Shown piece after piece: positions 4,416 through 7,406 of a DNA stretch of 7,406 nucleotides; the first letter of the stretch is position 1; each line of letters opens with the position of its first letter. The notes below the pieces were generated by a model. The model was not told the DNA's origin, made no database searches, and was given only the letters and a program-made list of their open reading frames with translations. The stretch is taken from the NCBI GenBank assembly GCA_029860565.1, contig JAOUAY010000052.1:1-7406 (forward strand), read 5' to 3'. The translations under genes were made by a program, and so were the position numbers. Origin of the DNA: Candidatus Nitrosopumilus sp. GTDB lineage: Archaea; Thermoproteota; Nitrososphaeria; Nitrososphaerales; Nitrosopumilaceae.

Positions 4416-6095
4416 TTATTGGTTGTCCATTCCTAAAACGTCATAGTATGCCCTTGGAATCATTTGTTGTGCCTTAAAGAACACATTATTTGCGGCAGTG
4501 TCCAAAACGTATGTTTTTGCCCAGTCATCATCACTTCTAATTGAACGACCAAATCCCTGTAGTAATTTGGTCAAAGTTTGAGAAGTGTACCATGTAGGAA
4601 ATTTGCTCATCTTGGCCTTTGTTCTCTTTTCAGTATAATTTGGATATGGAACCTTTGCAATAATCTGAAATCTAGACAAATCATCTTTCAAATCAACACC
4701 CTCCCAAAGAGAAGAGGAGAGCAAAACACCAGTAGGATCAGCAGCATGTTCAGAGATTATCTCATCTTGAGTTTTTCCATCTTGGTTTCTACTATGACAG
4801 ATTCTAATCCTTTGAGTATTTTTAGGAGAAAGATATCGTAAAATTTTCTGGCATCTAGGAATAGAAGAAGTTAAAATTAACCCACGCTCATCTGAATGTT
4901 CATCCATGATCCTGTCAATGGTTTTGATTACTTCAAGCTCATCTTCTTCAGTTGACCCATAGCTAAGTCGTCGAATATTAAGAAGATCAATTGTCCTATT
5001 TTCAATAGGAAAGGGAGACTTTATTGTATCAACAAATGCAACATCATCTTTTCGCAATCCCATATTTTCACAAAAACTAGATTTGTCAATTGTTGCAGAC
5101 ATAAAAATTTGATACTCAGTTTCAAAAAAAGAGTTTGCAAATTTTGAAATATCAATAGGCTTAACAGAAACAGTTCTAAAATTCCCATTGAAATCTTTAA
5201 CAGGATCATTTACAACAAAGTTATCTTTGTCAGTCATAATGTCTATTTTTGCTTGGGCAGATCTATCATGACGTCGCTCTAATCCTGTAATCAGTTCATA
5301 GTCAGGATCACTTTGAAATGCAGAGCTTTCTTTGATATCTTTGATTTTTTTCGCATATGAATAAGCCATATCATCAGTGAGCTGAATCATGGAATCCAAA
5401 TCTGTGAAATTGTATTTTTCCAAATTAAGATTACACTCATCAACTTGACCACTGAAAATATCAAATCCCACAAATTGAATTATTTGATCCTCAATCTTAT
5501 GAGCTTCATCAAATATAGTTACTTTTCTATCCAAATATTCTTCAAAAAGTTTTTTGTTGAATTTCATTATTGTAAAAAATGCGTGATAATTCCATAACGA
5601 ATGCTTTGAAACAAGGGCATCATATTTTTGTATATAATAGTGACAAGACTGTGAATCTGCCGTATTTTCTTCAACTTGTTTAATTGTAGGCTTGAATTTA
5701 CATACTTCAAAAACTTCTTTTCCATTTTTAGATATTCTTTCCTGACATTGCCCCTTATCGCATGTCAGACCCCATCTCATTGCCCTTCTTGAATTATCTA
5801 CTTTCTCAGCAGCCATTAATTTAAGACAAGGAAAATTTTGTTTTCCTTTAACAGGTTTTAGAAATGGTATGTCCTTGATGTATTGATCTTGAAGATGTTT
5901 AGATGCAGTAACTGTAAAGGAGCTATCAAAATAACTAGAAACAGTTGCACCTACAAGAGATTTTCCAACGCCAGTGGGAGCACATAAAATAATTTTTTTA
6001 TATCCTGATTTTAATTTCTCTTCAATTTCAAAGATAATCTCTTTTTGTATTTCTCTAGGGGTAAATTGATCTGGAAAACTTTCTAGAATAGACAG
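4416..6095 (-). CDS. XPD/Rad3/DinG-type superfamily 2 DNA helicase with a probable non-ATG (CTG) start
   Basis: This is an ATP-dependent 5'-3' DNA helicase of the XPD/DinG class, involved in repair or removal of DNA structures. Taking CTG at 6095 as residue 1 gives 559 aa: Q-motif-like TPREIQ (12-17), Walker A APTGVGKS (39-46), cysteines C90, C112, C117, C132 and C151 where XPD proteins hold a 4Fe-4S cluster, DEAH box 196-199, MSATID (332-337), motif V SLWEGVDL (462-469) and motif VI QGFGRSIR (513-520). The first ATG, at 5816, would drop 93 residues including Walker A and C90, so it cannot give a working helicase. The frame stays open up to a TAA at 6108-6110 with no ATG, GTG or TTG. CTG at 6095 is chosen because a TATA box is centred about 25 nt upstream and the resulting N-terminus (SILESFPDQFTPREIQ) fits the family. 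A point or indel change in the original start codon is the alternative. Confidence 0.85.
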   Translation of the reverse strand: MSILESFPDQFTPREIQKEIIFEIEEKLKSGYKKIILCAPTGVGKSLVGATVSSYFDSSFTVTASKHLQDQYIKDIPFLKPVKGKQNFPCLKLMAAEKVDNSRRAMRWGLTCDKGQCQERISKNGKEVFEVCKFKPTIKQVEENTADSQSCHYYIQKYDALVSKHSLWNYHAFFTIMKFNKKLFEEYLDRKVTIFDEAHKIEDQIIQFVGFDIFSGQVDECNLNLEKYNFTDLDSMIQLTDDMAYSYAKKIKDIKESSAFQSDPDYELITGLERRHDRSAQAKIDIMTDKDNFVVNDPVKDFNGNFRTVSVKPIDISKFANSFFETEYQIFMSATIDKSSFCENMGLRKDDVAFVDTIKSPFPIENRTIDLLNIRRLSYGSTEEDELEVIKTIDRIMDEHSDERGLILTSSIPRCQKILRYLSPKNTQRIRICHSRNQDGKTQDEIISEHAADPTGVLLSSSLWEGVDLKDDLSRFQIIAKVPYPNYTEKRTKAKMSKFPTWYTSQTLTKLLQGFGRSIRSDDDWAKTYVLDTAANNVFFKAQQMIPRAYYDVLGMDNQ

Positions 6096-6115
6096 GATTA
6101 CATCTCTTTATTCTC

Positions 6116-6125
6116 AATATTAAAA
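6116..6125 (-). promoter_or_regulatory. TATA box of the helicase gene
   Basis: On the minus strand TTTTAATATT is centred about 25 nt upstream of the CTG at 6095. The only nearby ATGs do not fit: 6104 is too close and runs into TAA at once, and 6153 lies upstream of the box. Confidence 0.5.
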
Positions 6126-6139
6126 GTATGGAGGTTCTT

Positions 6140-6149
6140 TTGATATCAA
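6140..6149. promoter_or_regulatory. Palindrome in the middle of a divergent promoter
   Basis: TTGATATCAA is a perfect 10-bp palindrome between the helicase TATA box (6116-6125) and the GIY-YIG gene TATA box (6167-6174). Its centre is 49.5 nt from the proposed helicase start and 50.5 nt from the GIY-YIG start, so one dimeric regulator could contact both promoters symmetrically. Confidence 0.35.
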
Positions 6150-6166
6150 TCATCTTTGCAATCTAG

Positions 6167-6174
6167 TTTAATAT
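6167..6174 (+). promoter_or_regulatory. TATA box of the GIY-YIG gene
   Basis: TTTAATAT is centred about 25 nt upstream of the ATG at 6195. It lies downstream of the earlier in-frame ATG at 6156, which therefore cannot be in this transcript. Confidence 0.55.
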
Positions 6175-6194
6175 CAGTGGTATTAGGTAATAGT

Positions 6195-6512
6195 ATGGAA
6201 TTGTTAGAAGATAAAATGAGAGTTTGGGTAGATAGTGCTAAATTTGTAAAGCCCAATTCAGGAGTTTATGTGCTTTATAATAGAAACAAAGATCCAATTT
6301 ACATTGGAGAAACAGATAGTCTGGAAAAGACATTTGAAACATATGTTGATACAGAGTTTGAAGGAGATGAATGTAAACAAAAGACTTCATTCTACCAAAG
6401 AGTATTTACCGAAAATCCAAAAGAACGACAATTACAATTAATTGAAGATTACAAAAATGAAACAGGCAACACGCCTGTATGCAACTCTGAGATCAAGTTA
6501 GAAACGCATTAA
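6195..6512 (+). CDS. Small GIY-YIG-like domain protein, probably not a nuclease
   Basis: From the ATG at 6195 the protein has 105 aa. The GIY-YIG core is clear: GVYVLYN (GVY at 23-25), then DPIYIGETDSL (YIG at 36-38), and a C-terminal helix QLQLIEDYKNE followed by a TPVCN turn, as in small UvrC/UPF0213-type domains. The conserved catalytic arginine expected in the helix after YIG (family pattern L-x-x-R) is Thr46 here (SLEKTFETY). The downstream His position is Tyr50. This suggests a structural or nucleic-acid-binding role and not strand cleavage. An in-frame ATG at 6156 would add 13 residues but precedes the TATA box. The gene is divergent from the XPD-like helicase and may be co-regulated with it. 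The domain call is good; the loss of activity is inferred from alignment by eye. Confidence 0.7.
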   Translation: MELLEDKMRVWVDSAKFVKPNSGVYVLYNRNKDPIYIGETDSLEKTFETYVDTEFEGDECKQKTSFYQRVFTENPKERQLQLIEDYKNETGNTPVCNSEIKLETH

Positions 6513-6521
6513 ATGATTACA

Positions 6522-6537
6522 CTGCATTGCAATGTAG
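6522..6537. promoter_or_regulatory. Dyad upstream of the small membrane-protein gene
   Basis: CTGCATTG/CAATGTAG is a 16-bp inverted repeat whose single DNA mismatch becomes a G-U pair in RNA. Its centre is 45.5 nt before the ATG at 6575 and it ends 10 bp before the TATA box, close to the position of the palindromes at 1143 and 1493. It could be an operator, or the terminator stem of the GIY-YIG gene, although no U-run follows. Confidence 0.35.
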
Positions 6538-6547
6538 ACATACGTGA

Positions 6548-6555
6548 TTAATATT
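6548..6555 (+). promoter_or_regulatory. TATA box of the 82-aa membrane-protein gene
   Basis: TTAATATT is centred about 24 nt upstream of the ATG at 6575, consistent with a leaderless mRNA. Confidence 0.5.
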
Positions 6556-6574
6556 AAAAATTAGAACCGTAATC

Positions 6575-6823
6575 ATGGGACAAGCATTAATTTACATTGG
6601 TATTGCCGTGGGTGTTGCTGCTATGGCAGGCGCAATTATTTATGGTACCGAAAACCAAAAGAACTATGTACCAGAAGATGCAGTCTTGCAAAGTCAAGCA
6701 GACGAAGGACTACTGCAAAAAACTGGAGCTCTTGGAGCTGATTTGAATAAGGAACAGTGGTATGAAGATCCTTATGCTGAAAAAGCAGCTGAGATTAGAG
6801 AAAAATTTGAAAGCGGTCAGTAA
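6575..6823 (+). CDS. Small N-terminally anchored membrane protein, 82 aa, unrecognised
   Basis: A single glycine/alanine-rich hydrophobic helix spans about residues 5-24 (LIYIGIAVGVAAMAGAIIYG). It is followed by a hydrophilic, net acidic domain (25-82) rich in Glu, Asp, Gln and Ala, predicted largely helical near the end (DPYAEKAAEIREKFESG). The helix is long and small-residue-rich, as in anchors that pack against other membrane subunits, so it may be an accessory subunit of a membrane complex; this is speculation. No cysteine or lipobox is present. The ATG at 6575 fits the TATA box. The stop codon is embedded in a terminator-like inverted repeat. No family was recognised from sequence. Confidence 0.75.
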   Translation: MGQALIYIGIAVGVAAMAGAIIYGTENQKNYVPEDAVLQSQADEGLLQKTGALGADLNKEQWYEDPYAEKAAEIREKFESGQ

Positions 6824-6860
6824 TCTAAATTAGATTATTTTCCATTTTATTTTATTTATT
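6821..6860 (+). terminator. Terminator overlapping the stop codon
   Basis: TAATCTAA-A-TTAGATTA (6821-6837) is a perfect 8-bp inverted repeat whose first three bases are the stop codon of the 82-aa gene. It is followed by a T-rich tract (6836-6860). The one-base centre means an RNA hairpin would lose its innermost pairs, so the U-rich tract is probably the stronger signal. Confidence 0.5.
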
Positions 6861-6931
6861 TTGAATAGAGGGCATACCACAAAAATTACATTTCATCATT
6901 AGGAACAAATTTTACGAATTATAAGAAAAGT

Positions 6932-6939
6932 AATTTATC
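6932..6939 (+). promoter_or_regulatory. TATA box of the C2H2 finger gene
   Basis: AATTTATC is centred about 25 nt upstream of the ATG at 6961, matching the spacing at the other genes here. Confidence 0.5.
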
Positions 6940-6960
6940 TGGGATATCTATTATTTAGAT

Positions 6961-7092
6961 ATGCATCAATGCTATTACTGTGAGCAATTATTTGATTCAA
7001 AAGATGATCTATACAAGCATGTAGATGTTCATTCAGACATTGAACGAAATAAAGAAATTATGGACAGGAAAAAACAGAAAAAAAAGAAATAA
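6961..7092 (+). CDS. Single C2H2 zinc-finger protein with poly-lysine tail, 43 aa
   Basis: A 43-codon gene encodes one classical C2H2 finger: C4-x2-C7-x12-H20-x3-H24 (QCYYCEQLF, LYKHVDVH), with the expected hydrophobic core residues F11 and L17. A basic, lysine-rich tail (residues 35-43, DRKKQKKKK) follows. The finger and tail together suggest DNA or RNA binding in the cytoplasm or nucleoid. The ATG at 6961 is supported by a TATA box at 6932-6939. It is too short for most gene callers but agrees fully with the finger pattern. The preceding gene ends in a terminator and the next starts 73 nt downstream, so it is probably transcribed on its own. Its target is unknown. Confidence 0.8.
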   Translation: MHQCYYCEQLFDSKDDLYKHVDVHSDIERNKEIMDRKKQKKKK

Positions 7093-7165
7093 TCATTTCA
7101 CCTCAGATTAAAAAAAATAGAGTACAAGTCTAAAGAATTCAAATTCTGGAGTGGATATAACAATT

Positions 7166-7406
7166 ATGTCCAAAATGAACATGGATTGGGTTGAGGTATT
7201 GCTAAAAAAATCATGTGATAAAACCCTTACAAAGGGAGAAGTACTACACAGTCTTTTTCATATGATTGAAGTGAATGATAATACATTAAACCATATTGAA
7301 TCAAACAAAAGTGATTTTGGTCCAGAGCTTGAAGAATTAAAACAGACAGAAATTAATGATTTGAATTTTCATTTAAAATACTATAGAAGTTTAGTAAATT
7401 ACATTA
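7166..7406 (+). CDS. 5' part of an unrecognised gene, cut by the window edge
   Basis: An open frame from the ATG at 7166 runs past the right edge (80 codons visible). The product begins MSKMNMDWVEVLLKKSCDKT and continues as a soluble, helix-prone, Glu/Lys/Asn-rich sequence (EVLHSLFHMIEVNDN, ELEELKQTEINDLNFHL) without membrane segment or known motif. In-frame ATGs at 7175 and 7181 are alternatives. GATATAA (7154-7160) is centred about 24 nt before 7181 and only about 9 nt before 7166, so the protein may start at MDWVEV. No function can be proposed from the visible part. Confidence 0.6.
   Translation, partial: MSKMNMDWVEVLLKKSCDKTLTKGEVLHSLFHMIEVNDNTLNHIESNKSDFGPELEELKQTEINDLNFHLKYYRSLVNYI

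Noticed and set aside
4578..4841. 87-codon + frame inside the helicase gene
   Set aside because: Antisense to conserved helicase motifs V and VI; no promoter or recognisable domain.
5021..5209. 62-codon minus frame inside the helicase gene
   Set aside because: Same strand as the helicase but another frame; Leu/Ile-rich shadow translation.
4416..5816. Helicase beginning at the first ATG (466 aa)
   Set aside because: It would lack Walker A, the Q-motif region and the first cluster cysteine, all of which are encoded in frame immediately upstream.
6096..6153. Upstream ATG at 6153 as helicase start through a frameshift
   Set aside because: It lies upstream of the TATA box and in another frame, and its translation (MIDIKRTSILLILRIKR) does not resemble a helicase N-terminus.
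1..7406. CRISPR array, insertion sequence, integrase or attachment-site repeats
   Set aside because: No regularly spaced direct repeats with unique spacers, no transposase or integrase-like protein, and no long terminal repeats were seen.

Overview
The window looks like a piece of an AT-rich ammonia-oxidising archaeal (Thaumarchaeota/Nitrososphaeria, Nitrosopumilus-like) chromosome. This rests on four things: the low GC content; archaeal TATA boxes centred about 24-28 nt upstream of most start codons, with no room for a 5' leader or Shine-Dalgarno site; an archaeal XPD/Rad3-type helicase next to a stand-alone class III nucleotidyl cyclase and IlvD; and many tiny cysteine-rich proteins. The lineage is inferred from gene content and style. 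No marker gene is present.

Layout, left to right. Positions 1-438 hold no large gene. They do contain a candidate structured RNA on the + strand (about 102-212), with its own TATA box, a 12-bp closing helix, inner helices, a possible pseudoknot and a U6 end. A 47-codon cysteine-containing ORF (211-354, -) and a 12-bp sequence repeated three times (357-415) follow. A cytosolic class III adenylate/guanylate cyclase (439-1107, -) and a mini zinc ribbon (1543-1707, +) are then transcribed divergently. Both promoters carry the same palindrome (GTTAACAATGTTAAC type), centred exactly 43 nt upstream of the two start codons, which points to one shared regulator. A possible 31-aa cysteine protein (1763-1858, -) and a hairpin terminator precede ilvD (2083-3756, +), the dihydroxy-acid dehydratase of branched-chain amino acid and CoA-precursor synthesis.

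Downstream of ilvD are a small single-pass membrane protein (3950-4159, +) and a second mini zinc ribbon (4196-4399, +). The latter is convergent with a superfamily 2 XPD/DinG-like helicase (4416-6095, -). The helicase frame opens well upstream of its first ATG and includes the Walker A motif. It has no ATG, GTG or TTG at its true N-terminus. A CTG that sits where a leaderless transcript should begin is the best start. Divergent from it is a small degenerate GIY-YIG-domain protein (6195-6512, +). Then come a small N-terminally anchored membrane protein (6575-6823, +), a one-finger C2H2 protein with a poly-lysine tail (6961-7092, +) and the 5' part of an unrecognised gene (7166 to the right edge).

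The genes do not form one obvious pathway. IlvD is metabolic housekeeping, the helicase is DNA repair or maintenance, and the remainder are small regulatory or accessory proteins. The most promising new material is the structured RNA at the left end, the twin promoter palindromes linking a cyclase to a mini zinc ribbon, and the non-ATG start of the helicase.
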